64,000 nucleotides of DNA from Microbacterium hibisci (lineage in GTDB: Bacteria; Actinomycetota; Actinomycetes; Actinomycetales; Microbacteriaceae), in assembly GCF_015278255.1 (NCBI RefSeq), contig NZ_JADIJC010000007.1:62001-126000 (forward strand), given 5' to 3'. Below the pieces are notes generated by a model. It was given only the letters and a program-made list of their open reading frames with translations, was not told the origin of the DNA and did no database searches. Each line of letters opens with the position of its first letter. Position 1 is the stretch's first letter. Below, one piece after another: positions 35,955-45,103 of this stretch. Made by a program: the position numbers and the translations under genes.

Positions 35955-37364
35955 TCAGCGCGACACGTGCTCGTCGGCCGCCGACAGGGCGCGGTCGATG
36001 ACGTCGAGGCCGCGCAGCAGCTCGTCCTCGGCGATGACGAGCGGGGGCGCGACGTGCACGCGGTTGAAGTGGGTGAAGGGCCACACGCCTTCGCGCCTGC
36101 ACGCCGCGGCGACGGCCGCCATGGGTGCGGCATCCGTCCCGCTCGCGTTGAAGGGCACGAGCTGCTCGCGGGTCTCGCGATCCTTGACGAGCTCGATGGC
36201 CCAGAACAGGCCCATCCCGCGGACGTCGCCGACGGACGGATGCCGCGACGCGAGGTCGCGCAGGCGCGGCTCGACCACGCGCGAGCCGAGGTCGCGCACG
36301 CGCTCGAGGATGCCGTCGCGTGCGAACACCTCGAACGTGGCGACCCCCGCGGCGCAGGCCAGCGGATGGCCGGAGTACGTGAGCCCGCCCGGGAATGACA
36401 CCGTGTCGAAGTGCGAGGCGATCCGGTCGGAGATGACGACACCGCCGAGCGGCACGTAGCCCGAGTTCACGCCCTTGGCGAAGGTGATGAGGTCGGGCCG
36501 CACGTCGAATGCCTGGAAGGCGAACCACTCGCCCACGCGGCCGAAGCCGACCATCACCTCGTCGGCGATGTAGACGATGCCGTACCGGTCGCACAGCGCG
36601 CGCACGCCGGCGAGATACCCGGGCGGCGGGACGAGCACGCCGTTCGTGCCGACGATCGTCTCGATGACGATCGCGGCGATCGTCGACGCCCCCTCGAGCA
36701 CGATCGTCTGCTCGAGATGCTCGAGCGCGCGCTGCGTCTCCTCCTCGGCGCTCGACGAGTGGAAAGCCGAGCGGTAGGGGTACGGACCGAAGAACTTCGC
36801 CGTCGAGCCGTCGCCGGGCTCATTGGGCCAGCGTCGCGGGTCACCGGTCAGCGAGATCGCCGTCGTGGTGTTGCCGTGGTAGCTGCGGTACATCGACAGC
36901 ACCTTGCGGCGGCCCGTCACCAGGCGCGCCATGCGCACGGCGTTCTCATTGGCGTCGGCACCGCCGTTGGTGAAGAACACCTTCTCGAACCCGTCGCCCG
37001 CGACCTCGGCGATGCGGCGGGCGAGCTCGCCGCGCGCGTCGTTCGCCATCGCCGGCTGGATGGTTGCGAGGCGTCCGGCCTGACGCTGGATCGCCGCGAC
37101 GAGATCCGGATGCTGGTGGCCCAGGTTGAGGTTGACCAGCTGCGAGCTGAAGTCGAGGTACGCGTTGCCGTCGTAGTCCCAGAACGTCGACCCCTCGCCG
37201 GTCGCGACGGGCAGCGGGTCGATGAGCGCCTGCGCGCTCCACGAGTGGAACACGTGGCCGCGGTCGTCCGCGCGAACGCGTGCGCCGGCCTCGGGATCGG
37301 GCAGCGGCCGGGTCGCGCCGGTCGGATCGGTGAAGACAGCAGTGCGTGCGAGCGTGTCGGTCAT
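35955..37364 (-). CDS. Class III (omega) aminotransferase
   Basis: A 469-residue PLP enzyme. Substrate and cofactor motifs include 'WDYDGNAYLDFSSQLVNLNLGHQHP', 'VFFTNGGADANENAVRMAR', 'SYHGNTTTAISLTGDPRR', 'YIADEVMVGFGR' with the PLP-stabilising Asp, and Lys297 in 'ITFAKGVNSGYVPLGG' as the Schiff-base lysine. It is of the beta-alanine/polyamine:pyruvate aminotransferase type and would convert an amine or omega-amino acid to a semialdehyde, to be oxidised by the dehydrogenase encoded just upstream. GGAG precedes the ATG by five bases. The 153-base gap upstream is filled by dispersed repeats. Confidence 0.92.
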   Translation of the reverse strand: MTDTLARTAVFTDPTGATRPLPDPEAGARVRADDRGHVFHSWSAQALIDPLPVATGEGSTFWDYDGNAYLDFSSQLVNLNLGHQHPDLVAAIQRQAGRLATIQPAMANDARGELARRIAEVAGDGFEKVFFTNGGADANENAVRMARLVTGRRKVLSMYRSYHGNTTTAISLTGDPRRWPNEPGDGSTAKFFGPYPYRSAFHSSSAEEETQRALEHLEQTIVLEGASTIAAIVIETIVGTNGVLVPPPGYLAGVRALCDRYGIVYIADEVMVGFGRVGEWFAFQAFDVRPDLITFAKGVNSGYVPLGGVVISDRIASHFDTVSFPGGLTYSGHPLACAAGVATFEVFARDGILERVRDLGSRVVEPRLRDLASRHPSVGDVRGMGLFWAIELVKDRETREQLVPFNASGTDAAPMAAVAAACRREGVWPFTHFNRVHVAPPLVIAEDELLRGLDVIDRALSAADEHVSR

Positions 37365-37370
37365 GGGAGC

Positions 37371-37509
37371 TCCGGTCGTTGAGCGAGCGACGCGAGACGA
37401 AACGGGCTCGGCGTCACTCGCGGGTGAGAGGCGCTTCGTCTCGATCGTTCCTCGCTCGCTCAACGACCGGGATCTCGGCCGTTGCGCGAGCGAAGCGAGA
37501 CGTAACGCG
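37371..37509. repeat. Dispersed palindromic repeat cluster (GTTGAGCGAGCG family)
   Basis: Three related copies occur: GGTCGTTGAGCGAGCG...GAGACGAAAC (37374-37403), an inverted copy CTTCGTCTCG...CGCTCGCTCAACGACCGG (37434-37470), and a third copy GCCGTTGCGCGAGCGAAGCG (37478-37509). The first two can fold against each other. The sequence matches the 51-bp repeat at 21016-21232. Confidence 0.8.
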
Positions 37510-37517
37510 GGTGCGGG

Positions 37518-39071
37518 TCAGCTGTTCTGGGGGAAGCCGAGGTTGATGCCGCCGTGACTGGCGGGGTCGAGCCAGCGGCTGGTGATGGCTTTCTCGCGGG
37601 TGTAGAAGTCGAACCCGTGGAGGCCGTATGCCTTGGCGTCGCCGAACAGGGACTGCTTCCAGCCGCCGAAGGAGTGGTAGGCGACGGGGACGGGGATGGG
37701 CACGTTGATGCCGATCATGCCGACTTCGACCTCGTTCTGGAACCGGCGGGCCGCGCCCCCGTCGTTGGTGAAGATCGCGGTGCCGTTGCCGAACTGGCCG
37801 GAGTTGATCAGCTCCAGCCCCTCGTCGTAGCTGGCGACGCGGACGACCGAGAGCACGGGCCCGAAGATCTCCTCCTGGTACGCCCGGGAGGTGGTGGGGA
37901 TGTCGTCGATGAGGGTGGGGCCGAAGAAGAACCCGTCCTCGTGCCCCGCGACCGTGTAGTTCCGGCCGTCGACGACGATCTTCGCACCGTCCTGCTCGGC
38001 GATGTCGACGTAGGAGGAGACCTTGTCGCGGTGGACGTCGGTGATCAGCGGCCCCATGTCGGGCTCGACGCCGTCGGTGCCTGCCCCGTTCCCGATCCGG
38101 AGTTTTCCGATGCGGTCTTGGATCTTGCCGATCAGCTCGTCCGCGACCGGCTCCACGGCGAGCACCACGGAGATCGCCATGCAGCGTTCCCCGGCGGCGC
38201 CGTAACCGGCGTTCACGGCCTGGTCGGCGACCAGGTCGAGGTCGGCGTCGGGGAGCACCAGCATGTGGTTCTTCGCACCGCCGAGCGCCTGCACCCGCTT
38301 GCCGTGGGCGGACGCGGTCTCGTAGATGTACTGCGCGATCGGGGTGGACCCGACGAAGCTGATCGACTGCACCACCGGGGAGGTCAGCAGCCCGTCCACG
38401 GCGGCCTTGTCGCCCTGCAGCACCGTGAACACCCCGGCCGGGAGCCCGGCTTCCTGCCACAGCGCGGCCAGCCACAGCGCGGCGGACGGGTCCTTCTCGG
38501 ACGGCTTCAGGATCACGGCGTTGCCGGCGGCGATCGCGATCGGGAAGAACCACATCGGCACCATCGCGGGGAAGTTGAACGGGCTGATGATCCCTACCAC
38601 CCCGAGCGGCTGCTTCAGCGAGTACACGTCCACACCCGTCGAGGCGTTCTCACTGAACGCGCCCTTGATCAGGTGCGGGAACCCGGTCGCCAGCTCCACG
38701 ACCTCCTGGCCGCGGAGGATCTCACCCATCGCGTCCGAGAGCACCTTGCCGTGCTCGGCGGTGATGATCTCCGCCAGCTCGCGCTGGCGGGCGTTCAGCA
38801 GCTCCCGGAACGCGAACAGCACCGTCTGCCGCTTCGCGATCGAGTACGTCTTCCACACCCGGTACCCGGCCTCCGCCGACGCGATCGCCGCGTCGATCTC
38901 GGCCCGGTCAGCCAGCGCGACCTGCGCCGCGACGGCACCGGTCGCCGGGTTGTAGACCGGCGCCGTCCGCCCCGACGTCGACGCACGCTCGCCGCCATCG
39001 ATCCAATGCGAGATGACGCGCACATCGGCGTCCGTGCTCTCGGTCATGACGGTGCTCTCGGCGATGCTCAT
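37518..39071 (-). CDS. mmsA: CoA-acylating methylmalonate-semialdehyde dehydrogenase
   Basis: A 517-residue aldehyde dehydrogenase. The oxyanion Asn166 lies in 'ISPFNFPAM', NAD contacts are in 'VILKPSEKDPSAAL' and 'ISFVGSTPIA', and the nucleophile Cys297 in 'GAAGERCMAIS'. The usual general-base Glu segment is replaced by 'ALGGAKNHM', the Asn that marks CoA-dependent MMSDH/IolA enzymes. It would turn malonate- or methylmalonate-semialdehyde (from beta-alanine, valine or inositol) into acetyl- or propionyl-CoA. AGAGGA precedes the ATG by five bases. It is divergent from the PucR regulator gene and followed by the aminotransferase, so the pair probably handles amine-derived semialdehydes. Confidence 0.93.
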   Translation of the reverse strand: MSIAESTVMTESTDADVRVISHWIDGGERASTSGRTAPVYNPATGAVAAQVALADRAEIDAAIASAEAGYRVWKTYSIAKRQTVLFAFRELLNARQRELAEIITAEHGKVLSDAMGEILRGQEVVELATGFPHLIKGAFSENASTGVDVYSLKQPLGVVGIISPFNFPAMVPMWFFPIAIAAGNAVILKPSEKDPSAALWLAALWQEAGLPAGVFTVLQGDKAAVDGLLTSPVVQSISFVGSTPIAQYIYETASAHGKRVQALGGAKNHMLVLPDADLDLVADQAVNAGYGAAGERCMAISVVLAVEPVADELIGKIQDRIGKLRIGNGAGTDGVEPDMGPLITDVHRDKVSSYVDIAEQDGAKIVVDGRNYTVAGHEDGFFFGPTLIDDIPTTSRAYQEEIFGPVLSVVRVASYDEGLELINSGQFGNGTAIFTNDGGAARRFQNEVEVGMIGINVPIPVPVAYHSFGGWKQSLFGDAKAYGLHGFDFYTREKAITSRWLDPASHGGINLGFPQNS

Positions 39072-39113
39072 GCGGTTCCTCTCGGTGTCGGACAGATCGT
39101 TCGGCGATCCCTT

Positions 39114-39134
39114 AGGCTGGACGGGTCCCAGCCT
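39114..39134. promoter_or_regulatory. Candidate operator between mmsA and the PucR-type regulator gene
   Basis: AGGCTGG-ACGGGTC-CCAGCCT is a perfect 7-bp-arm inverted repeat in the 87-base divergent region, 25 bases before the regulator start and 43 before mmsA. It is a candidate PucR-type binding site controlling both directions. Confidence 0.45.
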
Positions 39135-39158
39135 GTCAGAGAAGAAGAGGCGGCCACG

Positions 39159-40820
39159 GTGCCCGACCGTCGCGAAGATCGGACGATCCAAACGGATCGT
39201 CCGGCCGAGAGATCAGCTGACGAGACCCTCCCCACGGTGCGGGACGTGCTCGCCCTCGACGCGGTCGCGCACGGCGTGCCCGAGGTGCTCGTCGGAGACG
39301 AGGCGCTCGACGCACGCGTGCGGTGGCTGCACGTGTCCGACAGCGCCGGAGTCGCCCGCCTGCTCGACGGCGGCGAGCTGCTGCTCTCGACCGGGTCGTC
39401 CTGGCCGGTCGAGCCGGTCGACCTGCGCCGGTTCGTCGATGAGCTCGCCGACGCCGGCCTTTCGGGACTGGTGCTCGAGCTCGGCACCCACTACCGCTAT
39501 GTTCCCGCGGTGGTCGTCGAGGCCGCCCGAGCCCGCGGCCTCGCGCTGATCGTGCTCCACCGCGAGGTCAAGTTCGTGACGCTCACCGAGGCCGTGCACA
39601 GCCGGATCATCACGGGCCAGACCGACGCCCTGCGGGCCCGCGACGAAGTGCGCGAGCGGTTCACCGCCCTCGTGCTGCGGGGCTCGCCGGCCGACTTCAT
39701 CGTCCATCAGCTGGCGCAGACCCTGGGTGCGCCGATCGTGCTCGAGAACCTCGGCTACGAAGTGGTGGCCGCCGAAGTGCCGCTCGCCATGGAGGAGGAG
39801 CTCTTCACGGAGTGGGAGCTCCGGTCCAGATCGGCCCACCGGCGCTCCGAGCAGCGACGCGAACGCGGCACGCCGGCCGGCGCCGACGACTGGCTCATCG
39901 TGCCGGTCGAGGCGCGCGGCATCCGCTGGGGCAACCTCATCGCGCTTCCCGGACCGGAGCATCCGGCAGGGCGCACCGCGGTGCTCGAGCAGGGTGCGAT
40001 CGCCCTCGCCGTCGGGCGCTTGGCCGACGGCGACGCGGACGAGTGGGCCCGCATCGGGCGGCGACGCCTCGTGGACGGCCTGCTCGCCGGTCGCTTCGCC
40101 GGGGTCGGCGGTGCCGCCGCGCGACTCGAGGCGTCGGGACTCCCGCTGCGCGGGGCGAAGGTCCACGGCCTGGTGGTGTCGGGCGCTCCGGTGTCGGTGG
40201 ACCGGGCGGATGCCGCGGCCCGGGCGCTGCGCGGCCGCGCGTTGGCGGGATCAGCGCCGGCGGGCGCCACGGCACCCGCCGCGACGATGCTCGTCTCGCT
40301 GCCGCCGGACGCCGTGTTCGACGACGCCGCGGTGCTGGCCTTCGTGCGATCGCTCGTGGAGCCCGCCGACGTCGACCGGCTCACCGTGTCGGTCGGACGG
40401 GCTGCCGAGGGGATTGAGGAGGCCCTCGCGTCGGTGCACGAGGCCGTCGACCTCGCGGGCGGCCGTCGTCGCCGCGCCGGCCGCGGGCCCCACCTGCGCC
40501 GTGGAGAGAACCGTCCGCTCGTGCAGCTCGTCACGGCGCTGCGCGACGACCACCGCGTGCTCGAGCACGGCGAGCGCATGCTCGCACCCCTCATCTCGCA
40601 CGACCTCCAGCGCTCGGGCGACCTGCTCGACGTGCTGGAGGCGATGCTCGAGCATCCGGGCAATCGCACGGCCGCGGCATCCGCTTCTCATCTGTCGCGT
40701 TCGGTGTTCTACCAGCGCATCGCCCTCATCGAAGAGCTGCTCGGCGCCGACCTCGACGACGGCGAGACGCAGACCGCTCTGCACCTCGCGCTGCTGGTGC
40801 GACGGTCCGCCGGCCGCTGA
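39159..40820 (+). CDS. PucR-family transcriptional regulator
   Basis: A 553-residue regulator. The N-terminal PucR domain (about 25-150) contains 'VRDVLALDAVAHGVPEVLVGDEALDARVRW' and 'LLLSTGSSW'. A middle region, GAF/GGDEF-like in position, follows, and the C-terminal HTH_30 domain (about 495-553) has 'TAAASASHLSRSVFYQRIALIEELLG'. Such regulators commonly control purine, allantoin, amine or amino-acid catabolism and bind as activators. It is divergent from mmsA, sharing an 87-base region with an inverted repeat. The GTG at 39159 has AGAGG eight bases upstream. The very long upstream frame is antisense to mmsA and is discarded. Confidence 0.9.
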   Translation: MPDRREDRTIQTDRPAERSADETLPTVRDVLALDAVAHGVPEVLVGDEALDARVRWLHVSDSAGVARLLDGGELLLSTGSSWPVEPVDLRRFVDELADAGLSGLVLELGTHYRYVPAVVVEAARARGLALIVLHREVKFVTLTEAVHSRIITGQTDALRARDEVRERFTALVLRGSPADFIVHQLAQTLGAPIVLENLGYEVVAAEVPLAMEEELFTEWELRSRSAHRRSEQRRERGTPAGADDWLIVPVEARGIRWGNLIALPGPEHPAGRTAVLEQGAIALAVGRLADGDADEWARIGRRRLVDGLLAGRFAGVGGAAARLEASGLPLRGAKVHGLVVSGAPVSVDRADAAARALRGRALAGSAPAGATAPAATMLVSLPPDAVFDDAAVLAFVRSLVEPADVDRLTVSVGRAAEGIEEALASVHEAVDLAGGRRRRAGRGPHLRRGENRPLVQLVTALRDDHRVLEHGERMLAPLISHDLQRSGDLLDVLEAMLEHPGNRTAAASASHLSRSVFYQRIALIEELLGADLDDGETQTALHLALLVRRSAGR

Positions 40821-40854
40821 GACGAGCGGCAGGCTCCGCCGCCGACCGTGGCGA

Positions 40855-41184
40855 TCAGCCCACCAGGTAGACCTTGCGGAGCGTCTCGCGGACCGTCCAG
40901 ACGGTGCGCATGCCCGCGGTCAGGCGCACCACCGATCCGGGGCGCAGCTCGATGTCGGCCAGCGCGGGGTCGTCGAACGACACGGTGGCAGACCCCGACA
41001 GCACGACGAACACCTCGTCGGCCTCGACGTCGGTCGAGGTGCCGGGCGTGTGCTCCCACACGCCGACGGTGTCCGTCAGCTCGGCGTACCCGGCGCGGGG
41101 CGACCCCTCGACGACCTGATCGGCGGGCACCGGCTGCAGGTCGAGCGCGAGGGAGGCGGCATCCGTCACGATTCCAGGGTTCAC
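40855..41184 (-). CDS. Cupin-domain protein
   Basis: A 109-residue single-domain cupin ('GVWEHTPGTSTDVEADEVFVVLSGSATVSF', 'ELRPGSVVRLTAGMRTVWTV'). It resembles the small DUF861-type cupins encoded beside amine oxidoreductases; the canonical metal His set is only partly present (His in 'WEHTPG'). The GTG at 41184 overlaps the oxidoreductase stop (GTGA), so translation is coupled. Its role is unknown; it may bind or protect an aldehyde or amine intermediate. It is the last gene of the long leftward set that begins with potA. Confidence 0.83.
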   Translation of the reverse strand: MNPGIVTDAASLALDLQPVPADQVVEGSPRAGYAELTDTVGVWEHTPGTSTDVEADEVFVVLSGSATVSFDDPALADIELRPGSVVRLTAGMRTVWTVRETLRKVYLVG

Positions 41185-42611
41185 GAGTCGAAGCCCAGGC
41201 CGAGCGCGTCGAGCGTCTTCAGCAGCAGGTTCCGCCTGCCCCGGTTGTGGTCGGCGCGGTCGAGCGACCAGCGTGTGGCGTTGATGCCGAGGGATGCCGC
41301 GGGCTCGGGCGGGAAGGGGAGCGGCCGCTTGCGCACCATCTCGAGCTCGGTGCGCTCGTTCCGGACGCCGTCGAGCAGGTCGAGCATCACCTCGCCGGCG
41401 AAGCGCGTGGAGCCGACGCCGAGGCCGGTGAAGCCGGCGGCGTAGGCGACGCGGCGCTCGCGCGCGGTGCCGAAGAAGGCGGTGAACTGTGTCGACGTGT
41501 CGATCGCCCCGGCCCACTGGTGCGTGAAGCGGAGCCCCTCCAGCTGCGGGAACGTCGTGAAGAAGTGGCTCGCGAGCGTGCGCCACGTCTCGGGACGGTG
41601 CTCGTACGCGGGATCCACGCGGCGCCCGTAACGGTAGATGGCGTCGTAGCCGCCGAAGAGGATCCGGTTGTCCTTGCTGATCCGGTAGTAGTGGAACTGG
41701 TTCGCCAGATCGCCGATGCCCTGCCGGTCCTGCCAGCCGACCGACGCGAGCTGCGCGTCGGTGAGCGGCTCCGTCATGAGCACGTAGTCGTAGACGGGTA
41801 CGGTCATGAGCCGGTTGCGCTTGATCAGCGACGGGAAGACATTGGTGCCCAGTGCGGCGCGGGATGCCGCCACCCGCCCCTCGTCGGTGATCACGACCAC
41901 TCCGGGGCCCGAGGTGTCGAGGCCGGTGACGTGCGAGCGCTCGAAGATCTCGACCCCGCGCTCCTCGCATACGCGGGCGAGTTCGGCGGCCATGCGGGCC
42001 GGGTGCACCATGCCGCAGGCGTTCTTCTCCCACACCGCGGCCAGGTAGGTGGGCGAGGCGACGGATGCCTGTGCCTCGGCCTGGTCGAGATAGACCACGC
42101 CCTCCTCGCCTTCGTCGGCCCACTCCTTCAGCCAGTCGACCTGATGAGGCTCGACCGCGGGAGCGAGCTGCCCCGTCCGCTCGAACTGGAAGTCCATGCC
42201 GTAGCGGGCCTCTGAGGCCTCGATCGCGTCGAGGTTCGCCGCGCCCAGCCGGTCGAGTGTCGGCATCTCGTCGGGCCAGCGGGCCATGCCGTTCTCGTGC
42301 CCGTGCGTGAGACTCGCCTCGCAGAAGCCGCCGTTGCGGCCCGAGGCCGCCCACCCGACGCGCTGCGCCTCGACGATGACGACCTTCGCGCCCGGATCGC
42401 GCTCGGTGGCGAGGAGCGCCGTCCACAGTCCGGTGTAGCCGCCGCCCACCACGACCAGGTCGGCGCGGTGCGAGCCCACGAGCGACCGCCGATCGGGCGT
42501 GAGGCTCTGAGGAAGGTCGTCGCGCCAGAACACCGAGTGCCGCGTGTCGGCGAGGGAATGCTGGACGACGGATGCTGCCGGCCGCTGTCGTTCGAAGACG
42601 GTCGTGCCCAC
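41181..42611 (-). CDS. FAD-dependent amine oxidoreductase (PuuB/DAO family)
   Basis: A 476-residue flavoprotein of the D-amino-acid-oxidase superfamily. The dinucleotide-binding motif is 'ADLVVVGGGYTGLWTALLATE' near residues 51-71, then 'GWAASGRNGGFCEASLTHG', typical of PuuB/OrdL gamma-glutamylputrescine oxidases. 'FAGEVMLDLLDG' near the C-terminus closes the FAD site. It would oxidise an amine to an aldehyde with release of ammonia and peroxide. The GTG start has GGAG ten bases upstream. It is translationally coupled to the cupin gene and lies downstream of polyamine-transporter and hydrolase genes. Confidence 0.9.
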   Translation of the reverse strand: MGTTVFERQRPAASVVQHSLADTRHSVFWRDDLPQSLTPDRRSLVGSHRADLVVVGGGYTGLWTALLATERDPGAKVVIVEAQRVGWAASGRNGGFCEASLTHGHENGMARWPDEMPTLDRLGAANLDAIEASEARYGMDFQFERTGQLAPAVEPHQVDWLKEWADEGEEGVVYLDQAEAQASVASPTYLAAVWEKNACGMVHPARMAAELARVCEERGVEIFERSHVTGLDTSGPGVVVITDEGRVAASRAALGTNVFPSLIKRNRLMTVPVYDYVLMTEPLTDAQLASVGWQDRQGIGDLANQFHYYRISKDNRILFGGYDAIYRYGRRVDPAYEHRPETWRTLASHFFTTFPQLEGLRFTHQWAGAIDTSTQFTAFFGTARERRVAYAAGFTGLGVGSTRFAGEVMLDLLDGVRNERTELEMVRKRPLPFPPEPAASLGINATRWSLDRADHNRGRRNLLLKTLDALGLGFDS

Positions 42612-42722
42612 GGTTTATCAACTCCGATGCGAGTGTCTGGTGCTCCCATCCTCACCCGTCGGCGACAGCGTGGCGGGGCTCCGCTGTCGGGACTTCCGCG
42701 CGCCGTCGGACAGGTTGTCGCG

Positions 42723-43280
42723 TCAGGCCGGGGCGAGCTCCCCCACGAGCGCGTCGACGTCGGCCACCCGTGCGTACGTGCCGTCGAGCGCCGCCATGAA
42801 GGCGAGGTGCACCTGGGCGCCGGGCACGGTGCGGGCGTCGTAGGCCAGGTCGGGAGCGGCGCAGGCGTCCTGCGCGACCGTGAAGCGGAAGCCCAGATCG
42901 GAGCCCGCGCGGACGGTGGCGTCGACGCACATGCTCGACATCATCCCGGCGACCACGATCTCGTCGGCGTCGGCGGCACGCAGCAGCGACTCGAGGCCCG
43001 TCCCGAGGAACGCGTTGGGCTCGTGCTTGACGATGACGTGCTCCTCGCCGTCGGGCGCGACGCGGGAGTCGAACTCGACCCCGCGCGTGCCGGGCTCGAA
43101 GAACGCGGCATCGGGCCCGTCCCACACGTGCTGGACGTGGACGACGCGTTCCCCGCTCGAGCGGAACGCGGTCAGCAGGCGCGCGGCGGCATCGGCGGCG
43201 GCATCCGGATCGACGAGCGGATGCCGGCCCCCGGGGAAGTAGTCGCGCTGGATGTCGATGAGCAGCAGGAGTCGGGTCAC
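42723..43280 (-). CDS. Isochorismatase-like cysteine hydrolase
   Basis: A 185-residue protein with the isochorismatase-family triad: Asp9 in 'LLLIDIQRDYF', Lys85 in 'HVIVKHEPNAF' and Cys118 in 'GMMSSMCVDATVRAG', and the cis-peptide segment before the Cys. Members hydrolyse amides such as nicotinamide, carbamoyl compounds or ureides. It has a GTG start without a clear ribosome site, 35 bases downstream of the amidohydrolase stop, so it is probably read by reinitiation. In this amine cluster an amide-releasing role is likely. Confidence 0.9.
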   Translation of the reverse strand: MTRLLLLIDIQRDYFPGGRHPLVDPDAAADAAARLLTAFRSSGERVVHVQHVWDGPDAAFFEPGTRGVEFDSRVAPDGEEHVIVKHEPNAFLGTGLESLLRAADADEIVVAGMMSSMCVDATVRAGSDLGFRFTVAQDACAAPDLAYDARTVPGAQVHLAFMAALDGTYARVADVDALVGELAPA

Positions 43281-43315
43281 CGCAACAGCATAGGAGTCCG
43301 CGGCGGGCACGCCGC

Positions 43316-44971
43316 TCACGCGTCGGCGGCGGCGTAGACGCGTTCGCCCTCGACGAAGGTCTGCAGCGCCCGGGCGGCTCCGATCTCGTCGGCCGGTCCC
43401 GCGAACGGGTCGCGGTCGAGCACGACCAGGTCGGCGAGCTTGCCGACCTCGATGGTTCCGGTGACGTCGTCGAGGTGGTTCACCCAGGCCGATCCGGCGG
43501 TGTACGCGGTGAGAGAGGTCGCCAGGTCGATCGCCTGCTCGGGGAGGAACGCGTCGTACTCGCCCTCCTCGTGTCCGGGCGCGGCCGTGCGGTTGACCGC
43601 GGTGTGGATCGCCGCCATCGGATCGGGCGTCGACACCGACCAGTCGCTGCCGGCAGCGAGGACGGCGCCGGCGCGGAGGAGGTCGCCGAACGGGTACTGC
43701 CAGGCACTGCGCGGGTCGCCGAGGAAGGGGAGCGTGAGGTCGACCATCTGGGGCTCGTAGGTCGCCCACAGCGACTGCATGTTCGCGGCCACACCGAGCT
43801 CGCGGAAGCGGGGCACGTCCTCGGGGTGCACCACCTGGATATGGGCGATGTGGTGGCGGTTGTCGCTGCGGCCGTTGCGTGCGGTCGCGTGCTCGACGGC
43901 GTCGAGGCACTCGCGCACCGCGCGGTCGCCGATCGCGTGGAAGTGCAGCTGGAATCCCTCGGCGTCGAGGAGCGGCACGGCCTCGTTCAGCACCTCCGGC
44001 GGCACGAACGAGATCCCGGAGTTGTCGGTGAAGTGGCCGTGGCCGTCGCAGTACGGTTCGAGCATCGAGGCGGTGAAGTTCTCGGCGACACCGTCCTGCA
44101 TCACCTTGACCGAGGTCGCGGTGAACCGTCCTCCGCGGTACCGCTCGCGTCGCTCGAGGATCGAGGGGATCTGCTCGAGGCCCCGCGTGCGGTCCCACCA
44201 GATGGCGCCGACCACGCGGGCCGTCAGCGTGCCGTCGGCGGCCGCCTGCAGGTACGCGGGAGCCGGGTCGCCGGCATCCCCATACGATCCGACGATCGCG
44301 TCCTGCCATGCCGTGATGCCGAACGAGTGCAGGTGGCTCTGGCCGAGGAGAAGAGCCTCGGTGAGTCGCCCGAGCGTCTCCTCGGGGAGCAGGTGGTTGA
44401 CGAGCGCCATGGCACCCTCGTGCAGTGTGCCCGACGGGCTGCCGTCGGCGTCGCGCTCGATGCGTCCGTCGGCGGGGTCGGGGGTGTCGCGGCCGATGCC
44501 GGCGCGCCGCAGCGCCGCGGTGTTCACCCAGGCCCCGTGGCCGTCGCGGTTCGGGAAGAACGCCGGGCGGTCGCCCGTCGCCGTGTCGAGGGCCGTGGCC
44601 GTCGGTGTGCCCCCGGGGAAGGCCGACATCTGCCAGCCGCCGCCGAGGATCCACTCCTCGTCGGGGTGCGCCGTCGCGTAGCGGCCGATGGCGTCGAGGT
44701 AGTCCGCCGAGGTCGTCAGCGCGGCGAGGTCGCAGCGCAGCATGTCGAGGCCGCCCCACACCGGGTGCACGTGCGCGTCCTGGAAGCCGGGCAGCAGCAT
44801 CCGGCCACGCAGGTCCACGACCTCGGTCGACGGCCCGACGAGGTCGCGCACATCGTCACCACCCACGGCGACGATGCGACCGGCGCGGACGGCGACGGCG
44901 GTCGCCCGCGACCGCACCGTGTTCGCGGTGAAGACGGGACCGCCGGTGAAGACGAGATCGGCGTGCGACAT
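43316..44971 (-). CDS. YtcJ-like metal-dependent amidohydrolase
   Basis: A 551-residue amidohydrolase. The N- and C-terminal parts form the composite beta-sandwich ('HADLVFTGGPVFTANTVR', 'KLADLVVLDRDPFAGP'), and the barrel has metal ligands His67 and His69 in 'GFQDAHVHP', then 'FHAIGDRAV', 'HHIAHIQVVHPEDV' and 'AAGSDWSVSTPDP'. The family has exoenzyme-type deacylases and dehydratases acting on amides; the substrate cannot be inferred precisely. AAAGGAG stands nine bases before the ATG. It lies 132 bases downstream of the transporter permease potC and may hydrolyse an imported acylated amine. Confidence 0.9.
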   Translation of the reverse strand: MSHADLVFTGGPVFTANTVRSRATAVAVRAGRIVAVGGDDVRDLVGPSTEVVDLRGRMLLPGFQDAHVHPVWGGLDMLRCDLAALTTSADYLDAIGRYATAHPDEEWILGGGWQMSAFPGGTPTATALDTATGDRPAFFPNRDGHGAWVNTAALRRAGIGRDTPDPADGRIERDADGSPSGTLHEGAMALVNHLLPEETLGRLTEALLLGQSHLHSFGITAWQDAIVGSYGDAGDPAPAYLQAAADGTLTARVVGAIWWDRTRGLEQIPSILERRERYRGGRFTATSVKVMQDGVAENFTASMLEPYCDGHGHFTDNSGISFVPPEVLNEAVPLLDAEGFQLHFHAIGDRAVRECLDAVEHATARNGRSDNRHHIAHIQVVHPEDVPRFRELGVAANMQSLWATYEPQMVDLTLPFLGDPRSAWQYPFGDLLRAGAVLAAGSDWSVSTPDPMAAIHTAVNRTAAPGHEEGEYDAFLPEQAIDLATSLTAYTAGSAWVNHLDDVTGTIEVGKLADLVVLDRDPFAGPADEIGAARALQTFVEGERVYAAADA

Positions 44972-45103
44972 GGGCTGGTTCTCCTTTCGCCGAGAATCCA
45001 TCCGGAGGACGAGACGATGGGGGTCACCCGCGGTCTCGTCCGCCAGATGGATTCTCACGGTGCGGGCTTGGGGGCAAGGAAGGCGCGGGACGGATGCCGG
45101 GGG

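Noticed and set aside
37554-39158. Long plus-strand extension upstream of the PucR-type regulator
   Set aside because: It is antisense to mmsA and low in recognisable structure; the regulator's PucR domain starts after 39159 with a ribosome site.
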